A DNA stretch of 33,804 nucleotides from Gemmatimonadota bacterium (GTDB taxonomy: Bacteria > Gemmatimonadota > Gemmatimonadetes > Gemmatimonadales > Gemmatimonadaceae): positions 1 to 33,804 of the forward strand of contig VGVM01000030.1 in assembly GCA_016874035.1 (NCBI GenBank), in the 5' to 3' direction. Both the position numbers and the translations under genes were made by a program. How positions within the stretch are numbered: position 1 is the stretch's first letter; the number at the start of each line of letters is the position of its first letter. The notes under the pieces were generated by a model. That model saw nothing but the letters and a program-made list of their open reading frames with translations, made no database searches and was not told the DNA's origin. Of this stretch, positions 26,585 through 33,804 are shown piece after piece.

Positions 26585-26884
26585 CTAGCGCTTCGCGACC
26601 GTTTCCTCCTTCAGGATCTTCTTCGCGACCAGGAACACCAGCGCGGCCACGATGACAAAGTCCACCGTCGCGCCGATCACCGGTCCATAGAGGAACTTCA
26701 CGTTGCCGACGTCGAGGCTGGCGTCGCGCCAGTTGCCCGACGGTGTAAGGAACCCGACGATCGGCATGAGCAAGCCGTCCACGACCGTCTTCAACAGCTC
26801 GTTAACCTTCCCGCCGATGATCACGGCGATGGCGAGCCCGATCACGCCGTACTGCTTGAGGAACGTGATGAATTCGTTGATCAT
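26585..26884 (-). CDS. mscL: Short MscL-type large-conductance mechanosensitive channel
   Basis: The 99-residue inner-membrane protein matches MscL, which opens under membrane tension and releases solutes in hypo-osmotic shock. The N-terminal helix (INEFITFLKQYG) leads into the pore helix GLAIAVIIGGKVNELLKTVVDGLLMPIVG. A short periplasmic loop and TM2 (ATVDFVIVAALVFLVAKKIL) follow. Usual MscL proteins have 130 to 150 residues, so the periplasmic loop and the C-terminal helical bundle are shorter here. The ATG at 26884 is chosen because the family N-terminus begins there; a reading from 26956 adds 24 atypical residues. Its stop is 16 bases from the tamB stop (convergent), and the aquaporin is divergent across 108 bases. 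Confidence 0.85.
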   Translation of the reverse strand: MINEFITFLKQYGVIGLAIAVIIGGKVNELLKTVVDGLLMPIVGFLTPSGNWRDASLDVGNVKFLYGPVIGATVDFVIVAALVFLVAKKILKEETVAKR

Positions 26885-26933
26885 GCCAGTGCGCCTTGAG
26901 ATGAAGTCAGTCCCCGGCATGTACGCCGGATTG

Positions 26934-26954
26934 GCCGCAATCTTACATTGCGGC
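26934..26954. promoter_or_regulatory. Inverted repeat in the mscL/aquaporin divergent region
   Basis: Arms GCCGCAAT and ATTGCGGC match perfectly around a five-base centre, CTTAC. The arms extend to TTG and CAA if one extra G is allowed on the left. A weak -10-like TACATT lies over the centre and right arm on the plus strand. The place between two osmotic-stress genes makes a regulator site plausible; no regulator is encoded nearby. Confidence 0.5.
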
Positions 26955-26981
26955 AACCGACACTACCACCGACCCCACCCC

Positions 26982-26986
26982 GGAGG
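26982..26986 (+). promoter_or_regulatory. Shine-Dalgarno site of the aquaporin gene
   Basis: GGAGG lies six bases before the ATG at 26993. It decides for this start over an upstream in-frame TTG at 26948 that would add 15 non-family residues. Confidence 0.8.
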
Positions 26987-26992
26987 CGCGCG

Positions 26993-27622
26993 ATGAAGGC
27001 CCTGCTCACCGAAGCGATCGGAGCATTCTTTCTCGTCCTGGCGATCGGCCTGTCCGTCAACGTGGGCGCGCCGCTCGCGGCGTTGGCGATCGGCCTCACG
27101 CTGATGGTGATGGTCTATGCCGGCGGCCGTATCTCCGGCGCCCACTACAATCCGGCAGTGTCCATCGGGCTGGTCGTTCGCGGGGCGCTGCCGGCCGGCA
27201 AGCTGGCCGGGTACCTCGGCGCGCAGTTTGCGGGCGCCATCGCGGCGGGCCTGCTGGTTTGGAAGTTCACGGGCCAGCCGATGCATGTGGCGCCGGCCGA
27301 GATGACGACGGCGCTGAAGGCGATCGCCGGCGAAGCCGTGTGGACGTTTGCCCTCGCGTACGTCGTGATGCACGTCGCCACGAGCAAGGCCACGGAAGGC
27401 AACAGCTACTTCGGGCTGGCGATCGGCATGACGGTTGCGGCGGGCGCGATCGCGATGGGCCCGATCACGGGCGGCGCGTTCAATCCAGCCGTCGGCGTGG
27501 GTGCTGCGATCGTCGAGATGGTCCTGGGCCGCGAGCCAGCTCCGCTCTGGTGGGTGTACGCGGTGGCCCCGGTTCTTGGCGCGGCGACCGCCGGCGTGGT
27601 GTTCAAGTTCCAGGAGTCGTAG
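26993..27622 (+). CDS. MIP-family aquaporin with NPAV in the second motif
   Basis: The 209-residue inner-membrane protein belongs to the major intrinsic protein family, which conducts water or small neutral solutes. Six membrane segments and the two half-helix motifs are seen: GAHYNPAVS (NPA at 53-55) and GGAFNPAVG (NPA at 164-166). Canonical aquaporins have an arginine directly after the second NPA that lines the selectivity filter; here Val167 stands there. The short length and compact loops fit small bacterial channels. The substrate cannot be assigned as water with confidence. It is divergent from mscL, and converges on the VOC gene with 26 bases between the stops. Confidence 0.88.
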   Translation: MKALLTEAIGAFFLVLAIGLSVNVGAPLAALAIGLTLMVMVYAGGRISGAHYNPAVSIGLVVRGALPAGKLAGYLGAQFAGAIAAGLLVWKFTGQPMHVAPAEMTTALKAIAGEAVWTFALAYVVMHVATSKATEGNSYFGLAIGMTVAAGAIAMGPITGGAFNPAVGVGAAIVEMVLGREPAPLWWVYAVAPVLGAATAGVVFKFQES

Positions 27623-27648
27623 CGGGGGCGCGCGGGTGCGCGTCGCTG

Positions 27649-28029
27649 CTACGATCCCAGGCCGAACACTTCCACGAACGTCAGGGCGTTGCCGTCGGGA
27701 TCCCGGACGGTGAACTCCGTCGTGCCCCACGGCTTCGGCCCGATATCGCCGTCCGCCGCGATCACGCCACGGTCGCGGAAATCGCTGTAGAGACGCCGGA
27801 TATCGGTGACCTCGACGCGACAGCCGGAGCGTTCAACCGGCGCGCTGCCGGGTTCACCGGCGTCGCCGCGGGTGAAGTGGATCTCGATCGCGTCGCGTCG
27901 CACGCCACCGTACGTCCCGGCATTGAATCCAAGGCGGAAGCCAAGGACATCCACGTAGAACTCGATGGCCCGCCGCACGTCGGCAACCGGGAGCATGGGG
28001 ATACCGCGTGTGAAGTAGGGCGAGCCCAT
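27649..28029 (-). CDS. VOC-superfamily protein (glyoxalase/bleomycin-resistance fold)
   Basis: The 126-residue protein has the paired beta-alpha-beta-beta-beta modules of the vicinal oxygen chelate fold. Module one starts at GIPMLPVADVRRAIEFYVDVLGF and contains IEIHFTRG with a possible metal-binding His. Module two has CRVEVTDIRRLYSDFRDRG and ends TEFTVRDPDGNALTFVEV, whose final Glu is the usual second-module ligand. Members include glyoxalases, dioxygenases and antibiotic-binding proteins; this sequence looks like the generic bleomycin-resistance group with no defined substrate. I chose the ATG at 28029, since the fold starts ten residues later; a TTG at 28071 would add 14 residues without support. 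It is divergent from the DUF1080 gene. Confidence 0.8.
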   Translation of the reverse strand: MGSPYFTRGIPMLPVADVRRAIEFYVDVLGFRLGFNAGTYGGVRRDAIEIHFTRGDAGEPGSAPVERSGCRVEVTDIRRLYSDFRDRGVIAADGDIGPKPWGTTEFTVRDPDGNALTFVEVFGLGS

Positions 28030-28111
28030 GTGGGGAACGATTGGGGCGCCGACGGTCGGCGGCAAGGGCAAACGGTCGTCGGGCGGCGCTGGGGCGGGTA
28101 GATTTGGCCGG

Positions 28112-28858
28112 ATGCAAATCCCTTACGAGCCGGCCCGGCGAGGTTCGCCGGTGACCCCGGCGACATGGCGCACCGGGCGCGCGGCGATCGCCGCGGCCCT
28201 GGCGTTCCAGATGGCCGCAACCGCGACCGCGCCAGCGGCCCGCGCGCAGCCCGGGCCGGGTCCGTGGAGGTCGTTGATCGAGTCGAACGGAATGCCGGCG
28301 TGGAAGGCCTACCGCGCTGACACCATCCCCTCGGGGTGGACCGTGCAGGCGGGCGTGCTGTCCAAGTCGCGGCCGGTCGGCGACATCGTCTCGCGCGAGG
28401 AGTTTGGCGATTTCGAGCTCGAACTCGAGTGGCGGATCGGCAAGGGCGGCAACTCCGGGATTTTCTACCGCGGTACCGAGGAGTACTCGCATGTGTACTG
28501 GAGTGCCCCGGAGTATCAGCTCCTCGACGACGCGAATGCGGCCGACGGGAAACTGCGGCTGACCAGCGCGGCCTCGAACTTTGCGCTCGACTCCTCGCCA
28601 CCGGGCCACCTCCGACCGATCGGCGAATGGAACCGGACGCGGATCGTGGTCCGGGGCGCGCATGTGGAGCACTGGCTGAACGGCGCGAAGCTGGTTGAGT
28701 ACGAACTCTGGACGCCCGCGTGGAAGGCCAAGGTGGCGGCGAGCAAGTTCAACGCGTTCCCGAACTTCGGCCTCGCTAAGCGCGGGCGGCTCGCGATCCA
28801 AGGTGACCACGAAGGCGAACTCGCCTTCCGCAATATCCGGATCCGGGAATGGAAGTGA
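28112..28858 (+). CDS. Secreted DUF1080 protein (3-keto-disaccharide hydrolase-like)
   Basis: The 248-residue protein has an N-terminal export signal ([17 protein letters not shown], cleavage near ARAQP). A concanavalin-like DUF1080 domain follows, about residues 50-248. Its landmarks are [60 protein letters not shown] and the final [13 protein letters not shown]. Some family members hydrolyse 3-keto-glycosides outside the cytoplasm; this activity is inferred here. The ATG at 28112 is used; a GTG at 28151 would also keep the signal peptide. Its stop overlaps the start of the MFS gene, so the hydrolase and a transporter are made together, as expected for uptake of a released sugar. Confidence 0.85.
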   Translation: MQIPYEPARRGSPVTPATWRTGRAAIAAALAFQMAATATAPAARAQPGPGPWRSLIESNGMPAWKAYRADTIPSGWTVQAGVLSKSRPVGDIVSREEFGDFELELEWRIGKGGNSGIFYRGTEEYSHVYWSAPEYQLLDDANAADGKLRLTSAASNFALDSSPPGHLRPIGEWNRTRIVVRGAHVEHWLNGAKLVEYELWTPAWKAKVAASKFNAFPNFGLAKRGRLAIQGDHEGELAFRNIRIREWK

Positions 28859-30105
28859 GCGGGACGGGCGCAGCCGCGGCGCCGGCGGCTCCGTCGGCGC
28901 GGATCAAGGCGCAGCTCTCCGTCATGATGTTCCTCCAGTACTTCATCTGGGGGAGCTGGTTCGTGACGATGGGCACGTATCTGGGCCAGACGCGCAAGTT
29001 CGCGGACACGCAGATCGGCGATGCGTACGGCGCGATGGCGATCGCCGCGATCGTGTCGCCGCTGTTTATGGGCGTCGTCGCGGACCGATTCTTCGCCAGC
29101 GAGAAGCTCCTGGGCATCCTGCACCTGCTCGGCGCAGTCCTGATGTGGTCTGTATCACGGCAGGCCGATTGGAACGCGTTTTATCCATTGCTGATCGCGT
29201 ACGCCCTCTGCTACATGCCCACGCTCTCGCTGACCAACTCGATCTCGTTCCACCAGGTAAGCAACTCCGCCCGTGATTTCCCGCTCATCCGCGTGCTCGG
29301 CACGATCGGGTGGATCGCCGCGGGGGTGTTGGTGGGCAAGGTGTTCGCGGCCGATGCGTTGGCACTCCCGATGCAACTCGCGGCCGGCGCTTCGGCCATC
29401 ATGGGCGTGTTTGCGTTCACGCTCCCGCACACCCCGCCCAAGGCCGCCGGCGCGCCGTTCAGCCTGCGCGACGCACTGGGACTCGACGCCCTGCAGCTCA
29501 TGCGCGCCCGCGACTTTCGCGTGTTCGTGATCGGCTCGTTCCTGCTCTGCATTCCCCTGCAGTTCTACTATGCGTTCGCAAACCCGTTCCTGAACGAGAT
29601 CGGCGCGCCGAACCCCGCCTTCATCCAGACGTTCGGCCAGGTGAGCGAAATCGGGTTCATGCTGATCCTGCCGTTTGCGCTTCGCAAGTACGGCATCAAG
29701 GGCATCATGCTCGGCGGCATGCTCGCGTGGTCGCTGCGGTACTTCGCCTTCCTGCACGCCTCCGCGCCCGGCACGCTGATGATGTTCTATGTGTACGCGG
29801 GTATCCTGCTCCATGGGATCTGCTACGACTTCTTCTTTGTCGCGGGGCAGATCTACACCGATGAGCGCGCGGGCCCGCGGGTGCGCGCGGCGGCGCAGGG
29901 GTTCATCAATCTCGTCACGAATGGGCTGGGGTATTTCGTCGGCGCGGGAGTGTCAGGCGCCATCGTGAATCGCTACGCCGGGACGGACGCCACCGGCGCC
30001 GTCACCCATGAGTGGTACCACATCTGGCTTGTCCCGGCGGTTGGCGCCTTCGCCGTGTTCCTGCTGTTCCTCGTCCTCTTCCGGCCGGCGCCGGCTCGCG
30101 CATGA
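28849..30105 (+). CDS. MFS transporter of the nucleoside:H+ symporter (NupG/XapB) type
   Basis: The 418-residue inner-membrane protein has about twelve membrane segments. Family signs are the N-terminal [44 protein letters not shown] after TM2, [13 protein letters not shown], and [16 protein letters not shown]. Characterised relatives import nucleosides with protons; many environmental relatives sit with sugar-catabolic genes instead. The coupling to a DUF1080 protein upstream suggests a sugar or keto-sugar substrate here (inference). The ATG at 28849 overlaps the DUF1080 gene by ten bases. A GTG six bases later would give a GTGA overlap and is an equally possible start. Its own TGA overlaps the cutC ATG. 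Confidence 0.88.
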   Translation: MEVSGTGAAAAPAAPSARIKAQLSVMMFLQYFIWGSWFVTMGTYLGQTRKFADTQIGDAYGAMAIAAIVSPLFMGVVADRFFASEKLLGILHLLGAVLMWSVSRQADWNAFYPLLIAYALCYMPTLSLTNSISFHQVSNSARDFPLIRVLGTIGWIAAGVLVGKVFAADALALPMQLAAGASAIMGVFAFTLPHTPPKAAGAPFSLRDALGLDALQLMRARDFRVFVIGSFLLCIPLQFYYAFANPFLNEIGAPNPAFIQTFGQVSEIGFMLILPFALRKYGIKGIMLGGMLAWSLRYFAFLHASAPGTLMMFYVYAGILLHGICYDFFFVAGQIYTDERAGPRVRAAAQGFINLVTNGLGYFVGAGVSGAIVNRYAGTDATGAVTHEWYHIWLVPAVGAFAVFLLFLVLFRPAPARA

Positions 30106-30788
30106 CCACGCCGACCCCGGCCGCGCGCCGCGTTTCGGTGAACACGCCCGGCGACGGGGTCCTCGTCGAGGCCGCCGTTGACACCTTCGCAGGCGCGCTC
30201 GCCGCGCAGGACGCGAAGGTGCAGCGGATCGAGCTCTGCGGGCCGCTGCTCGACGGCGGGACGACGCCGAGCGCGGGCGTGATCGCCCGGTGCTGCGAAA
30301 AACTGCTCGTAAGCGTCAACGTGCTTGTCCGTCCGCGCGCGGGGGACTTCGTGTACACGGACGACGAGATCGAGATCATGAAGAAGGACATGGTCGTCGC
30401 CAAGGAACTGGGCGTGGACGGCTTCGCCGTCGGCGCACTGACCAAGGACGGCGACGTGGACGCCGCGCATATGGCGGAGCTGATCGCCGTGGCGACCCCG
30501 CTCCGCGTGGTGTTTCACCGGGCCTTCGACCAGGTCGTGGACCAGGACGAGGCGCTGGAACTGCTGGTCTCCCTGCAGGTGAACGGCATCCTGACCAGCG
30601 GCGGTGCCAGGACGGCGGCCGAGGGCGTGGCGCGGATCAAGGCGCTGGTGGACCGCGCGGACCGGCGTATCCGCGTGATCGCCGCCGGGAGCATCACGCG
30701 CGCCAACGCGCGCCAGATTGTCGCGGCGACGGGCGTGACCGCGATCCACGGCAGGGCGTTCGAGGGGTTGGCCGAAGCCGTCGCCTAG
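30102..30788 (+). CDS. cutC: CutC-family TIM-barrel protein
   Basis: The 228-residue cytoplasmic protein has the CutC landmarks: [69 protein letters not shown], and GILTSGGA. CutC was first named for copper tolerance in E. coli, but that role is disputed and its TIM-barrel fold suggests an enzyme. Its ATG overlaps the MFS stop (ATGA), so it is translated with a transporter and an exported sugar-hydrolase-like protein. This points to sugar or metabolite handling rather than copper; no copper gene is in view. The ATG at 30102 is chosen over an upstream in-frame start inside the MFS gene. Its TAG overlaps the stop of the convergent oxidoreductase gene. Confidence 0.88.
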   Translation: MTTPTPAARRVSVNTPGDGVLVEAAVDTFAGALAAQDAKVQRIELCGPLLDGGTTPSAGVIARCCEKLLVSVNVLVRPRAGDFVYTDDEIEIMKKDMVVAKELGVDGFAVGALTKDGDVDAAHMAELIAVATPLRVVFHRAFDQVVDQDEALELLVSLQVNGILTSGGARTAAEGVARIKALVDRADRRIRVIAAGSITRANARQIVAATGVTAIHGRAFEGLAEAVA

Positions 30789-31828
30789 TCCCCGCTCGCC
30801 AGCAGTTCCCGCACCCGCGGAATCACCTCGCGCCCATACAGCCCGATGCTCCGCATCATCGCCTCGTGCGAGAGCGAGCCCGCGCTGTATTTCATGTCGA
30901 AGCGCCGGACTCCGAGGTCTCGCAACGTCGCGGCGATCTTCCGCGCGACCGTGTCCGGCGAGCCAACGCAGAGCGAGCCTTCAGCGATCTCTCCCTCGAA
31001 CTCGCCGCGCTGCATGGGCGGCCAGCCGCGCTCCGAGCCGATCCGGTCCCGCATCTCGCGATACGGCTTCCAGTACTCTTCGCGCGCCTGCGCGTCGGTT
31101 TCAGCCACATGCCCCGGCGAGTGGATCCCTACCGGGAGGCGCGGCTTCCCCGCCTGATCCAGCGCACGGTGGTACAGCGCGATGAACGGCGCGAACCGCC
31201 GAGGATTGCCGCCGATGATCGCGATCGTGAGCGGGAATCCGTAACGAGCGGCACGCACGACCGACTCGGGACTCCCGCCCACCCCGATCCATGTGGAGAG
31301 CCGATGGTGTTCCGTCGCGGGATGCACGCGCGCGACGGACAGCGGCGCGCGCATCCGGCCCGTCCATTCAATCGCCTTTCCTGTGCGGTCTGCATCGAGG
31401 ATCGCGGCGAAGAGGTTCACCTTCTCCTCGAAGAGCGCCTCGTAGTCGTTCATGGAATAACCGAACAACGGGAACGACTCGGTGAACGAACCGCGGCCTA
31501 GGATCACCTCAGCGCGCCCGTTCGACAGGGCGTTGACGGTGGAGAAGCGCTGAAAGACCCGGATCGGGTCATCCGAACTGAGGACGGTGACGGCCGACCC
31601 CAGCTTGATCCGGCTCGTCCGCGTCGCGATGCCCGCCAACAGCGTTTCCGGCGCCGAGATGGCAAAGTCGGGACGGTGATGCTCGCCCACCCCAATGAAA
31701 TCGGCGCCGACCTCATCGGCGAGCACGGCTTCGGCCACGACGTCACGCAGCACCTCGGCGTGCGAAAGCGTCGTGCCGTCGCTCCGGGTAGTGATATCGC
31801 CGAAGGTGTCGAGTCCGAGTTCAATCAT
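30785..31828 (-). CDS. Luciferase-like (LLM class) flavin-dependent oxidoreductase
   Basis: The 347-residue protein matches the bacterial luciferase-like monooxygenase family, a flavin-binding TIM barrel. Visible blocks are ELGLDTFGD, GADFIGVGEHHRPDFAISAPETLLAGIATRTSRI, GSAVTVLSSDDPIRVFQRF, ILGRGSF, WIGVGGSPESVVRAARYGFP and CVGSPDTVARKI near the C-terminus. Members use FMN or coenzyme F420 to oxidise aldehydes, alkanes, sulfonates and others; neither cofactor nor substrate can be read here. The gene is alone on the minus strand between cutC (convergent, stops overlapping) and the LVIVD gene, whose terminator-like hairpin lies upstream of it, so it probably has its own promoter in positions 31829-31879. 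Confidence 0.88.
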   Translation of the reverse strand: MIELGLDTFGDITTRSDGTTLSHAEVLRDVVAEAVLADEVGADFIGVGEHHRPDFAISAPETLLAGIATRTSRIKLGSAVTVLSSDDPIRVFQRFSTVNALSNGRAEVILGRGSFTESFPLFGYSMNDYEALFEEKVNLFAAILDADRTGKAIEWTGRMRAPLSVARVHPATEHHRLSTWIGVGGSPESVVRAARYGFPLTIAIIGGNPRRFAPFIALYHRALDQAGKPRLPVGIHSPGHVAETDAQAREEYWKPYREMRDRIGSERGWPPMQRGEFEGEIAEGSLCVGSPDTVARKIAATLRDLGVRRFDMKYSAGSLSHEAMMRSIGLYGREVIPRVRELLASGD

Positions 31829-31879
31829 GGGGTGGCAACCTAAGCAGGTGGCACAGGTCGCGGGCCTGCATGAAACAGC

Positions 31880-31912
31880 AGGGCGCCCGGCCGCATGACG
31901 ACCGGGCGCCCT
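31880..31912 (-). terminator. Strong hairpin terminator after the LVIVD gene
   Basis: Arms AGGGCGCCCGG and CCGGGCGCCCT pair perfectly over 11 bases around an 11-base loop, 16 bases past the TAG of the LVIVD gene. On the minus strand GCTGTTTC follows, so the T-run is short. It separates this gene from the oxidoreductase downstream. Confidence 0.7.
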
Positions 31913-31928
31913 CAGTCAACCGATACGA

Positions 31929-33746
31929 CTACTTCGTTGCTTTCGCGAGCCGCTTGATCTCGGACGCGAGTGACTTCACGCGCGCCTGGTCGGTCGCACC
32001 GGACACGTCCTTCTCAACTTCCTTTGCCAGGGCGTTGAGTGCGTCGCGACGCGCCTTGCCGCTCGCCTGCTCGGCCGCGGTCAATGCGCGATCGATGGCC
32101 GAAGTACGCTCACGAGCCAGGCCATTGTTGCGCACGAGTTGGTCGAGGTACGAACGCACCACCGGGAAGGCCGCCGGGAACGTGTAGCTCGGCTGGGCCT
32201 GCGGATTGTATTCACTGAACTGCACGAGCTTGGCCGCGGCGATCTCGTTCGCGGAAAGCTGCGCGGTCGGCGTCAGGTCGTACACGTCGAAGCCGCGATC
32301 AATCTCGGACGAATACACGCGACCATTGTAGTAGTACGCGCCCCACGACCCACCCGTGGTGGCGCGCGGCGCTCCGCCGCGCCCACCGGCGCCGCCGGCC
32401 GCCATCGGAATGTCAGCGCCCGGGGGCGGATCGAGCGGACCACGATCGTAATACGCGAGTTCGAGCGGCTTGCCCGGATTCGAGAAGTCCATGACGCTCA
32501 CGCCGCCCTGATACCAGCCCTGCACCATGACGTCACGCCCGGGCACGGGTATGAGGCCACCGTTGTGCGACACGCAGTTCTCCTGCGCCGTCTGCGCGGT
32601 CGGGATCTTGAAGTAGGCGTGCTGCTTGTACTGCTTGCTCTTCGGATCGATCGAGAGCACCGTGTTGCCGCCCATTTCCATCATGGAGTTGGCCTGGCAC
32701 ATCGGGCCGGTCCCGCCGCCCCACTCGTCCGAGAAGACCACCTTGCCGGCGTCGTTGCTGAACACGGCCGTGTGCCAGAGCGAGAAGTTCGTGTCCGCCT
32801 GCGCGGCGAGCCGCTTCGGCTTCTCGCGGTTCGAGATGTCCACGAGCAGTCCGTAGCTGCCGCAGGCGCCGGCGAGCAGGTTCTTCTCGGGGTATGCGGT
32901 CACATCGTGGCAGTTGCGCGGGCCGGTGGGACGCGGCGCCGGCCCCGCCGGGTTTGCCGCGCCACGCCCGCCACGACCTGCCGCACCGGCCCGGCGCGGC
33001 GCCGGGTCGAGGCCGGTGAAGATGCGGGCGCCACCGACGACGAACGCGTCTTCAGGCTTCCGCAGGTCCACCTTGATGATGTCGAGCCGGAAGAGCGAGT
33101 TCGTCTCGTCCGCCGGGTCGTCGCCGTTCTTGCAGCCCGGCAACAGCGAGTCCGGGCGGGCCCCGCCGCTGCCGGACACATAGATGTAGAGGATGTTCTT
33201 GTCCTTCGCGTGCGGCGCCAGCGTGTGCGTGTGCGAACCCTTGCAGGTCTGCACGTTCTTCACGAGCTTCGGCGCGCGCGGATTGCGCACGTCAAAGATG
33301 CGGACGCCCGCCATGTGCTCCCGGGGATTCTCGACGCCCTGCATGCCACAATCGTTTCGGTTTCCGCCGCCTTCGGCCGACACAAAGAGCAGGCCGGCGT
33401 AGATGGACGGGTCACCTTGCGAGGTCGCGCACGTGATAACCGACGCGATCACCGGCTTCTTCACGTCAGTCACATCCCAGATCGTGAACCCTGCGAAGTT
33501 TCCCTGATACACATAGTTGCCGGCGAACGCGAGGTCCGAGTTGGCGAAACGCAGGCCCTGTACTGAGTCGAACTGCACCGGCTTCCTGGTCAGCGAGAGA
33601 AGCTCCATGCCCTTGGCCGCGACGCCCGCGCTGTCACCCTTGCCGAACTTCAGGCCGGTGCGCGGATCGGAAGTCGAGGGGTACGTCTGTGCCGAGAGGG
33701 CCGAGCCCGCGGCCGTGAGGAGGAGGAGGGCAAGAAACTTGCACAT
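31929..33746 (-). CDS. Secreted LVIVD-repeat beta-propeller-like protein
   Basis: The 605-residue protein has a Sec signal (KFLALLLLTAAGSALSA, cleavage near SAQT). Repeated blades of LVIVD type follow, each with a Phe/Ile-Trp-Asp-Val or similar core: FTIWDVTDVKKPV, VRIFDVRNPRAPKLV, GLLVDISNREKPKRL, VSVMDFSNPGKPLEL and FDVYDLTPTAQ. Two Gly/Arg/Ala/Pro-rich low-complexity inserts interrupt the propeller (around residues 258-283 and 454-468). The last 100 residues are helical and charged. The fold is probably surface or periplasmic; no enzyme activity is known for these repeats. I chose the ATG at 33746, because GGAG lies nine bases upstream; a TTG at 33755 sits directly on that site. The hairpin downstream suggests a single-gene unit. 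Confidence 0.85.
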   Translation of the reverse strand: MCKFLALLLLTAAGSALSAQTYPSTSDPRTGLKFGKGDSAGVAAKGMELLSLTRKPVQFDSVQGLRFANSDLAFAGNYVYQGNFAGFTIWDVTDVKKPVIASVITCATSQGDPSIYAGLLFVSAEGGGNRNDCGMQGVENPREHMAGVRIFDVRNPRAPKLVKNVQTCKGSHTHTLAPHAKDKNILYIYVSGSGGARPDSLLPGCKNGDDPADETNSLFRLDIIKVDLRKPEDAFVVGGARIFTGLDPAPRRAGAAGRGGRGAANPAGPAPRPTGPRNCHDVTAYPEKNLLAGACGSYGLLVDISNREKPKRLAAQADTNFSLWHTAVFSNDAGKVVFSDEWGGGTGPMCQANSMMEMGGNTVLSIDPKSKQYKQHAYFKIPTAQTAQENCVSHNGGLIPVPGRDVMVQGWYQGGVSVMDFSNPGKPLELAYYDRGPLDPPPGADIPMAAGGAGGRGGAPRATTGGSWGAYYYNGRVYSSEIDRGFDVYDLTPTAQLSANEIAAAKLVQFSEYNPQAQPSYTFPAAFPVVRSYLDQLVRNNGLARERTSAIDRALTAAEQASGKARRDALNALAKEVEKDVSGATDQARVKSLASEIKRLAKATK

Positions 33747-33804
33747 TACGGACAACTCCGGGGTTGGGAGACGGGAGGCTATGGCTTGACGGGCAATTGC
33801 GCGA

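Noticed and set aside
27623-27648. A bidirectional terminator between the aquaporin and VOC genes.
   Set aside because: Only a five-pair GC stem with a four-base loop and no T-run on either side is visible.
1-33804. CRISPR arrays, tRNA or rRNA genes, insertion sequences or prophage genes.
   Set aside because: No spaced direct repeats, cloverleaf-like tRNA sequences, transposase or phage motifs were found in reading the window.

Overview
The window is one contiguous stretch of a GC-rich bacterial chromosome. Genes are packed tightly: many neighbours overlap by four bases, and GTG, TTG and possibly CTG are used as starts besides ATG. The organism is diderm: there is an Omp85-type barrel protein beside a TamB-like protein, a lipoprotein signal peptidase and several exported proteins. 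The gene set (SahR-like regulator with ahcY, DUF1080 protein, LVIVD protein, solitary carboxypeptidase-regulatory-like protein, HEAT and response-regulator genes with a glycosyltransferase) fits Gemmatimonadota best. That assignment is inference from gene content only. I see no tRNA, rRNA, CRISPR array, insertion sequence or phage gene, and no gene-free stretch over 300 bases.

Positions 1 to 11627 are all read on the minus strand. In transcription order: an exported M19 dipeptidase; a phosphorelay and polysaccharide cassette (HPt/REC/degenerate GGDEF/REC regulator, membrane-anchored HEAT protein, GT2 synthase); then a central carbon operon (transaldolase, pyruvate kinase, PhnP-like metallo-hydrolase, glucose-6-phosphate isomerase, class II aldolase cut by the window edge). 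The regulator and the HEAT gene each carry one in-frame stop, so two members of the cassette look broken, unless the sequence has errors or the stops are read through.

Positions 11769 to 17299 hold a plus-strand secreted carboxypeptidase-regulatory-like protein. It converges on a minus-strand block of lspA, a Tat-exported DsrE-like protein, a methyltransferase, a SahR-like ArsR/methyltransferase fusion and ahcY. A perfect 9+6+9 inverted repeat lies over the start codon of the SahR-like gene and is a strong candidate operator for S-adenosylhomocysteine recycling.

Positions 17387 to 26568 hold hrpB, an Omp85/TamA-like gene and tamB on the plus strand. tamB probably starts at a CTG that overlaps the tamA stop. 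Next come a short mscL and, divergent from it, an aquaporin whose second NPA motif lacks the usual arginine.

Positions 27649 to 33746 hold a VOC protein, then a coupled plus-strand cluster of a DUF1080 (3-keto-disaccharide hydrolase-like) protein, a nucleoside-permease-type MFS transporter and cutC. This cluster converges on a luciferase-like oxidoreductase. The window ends with a secreted LVIVD-repeat protein that has a strong hairpin after its stop.
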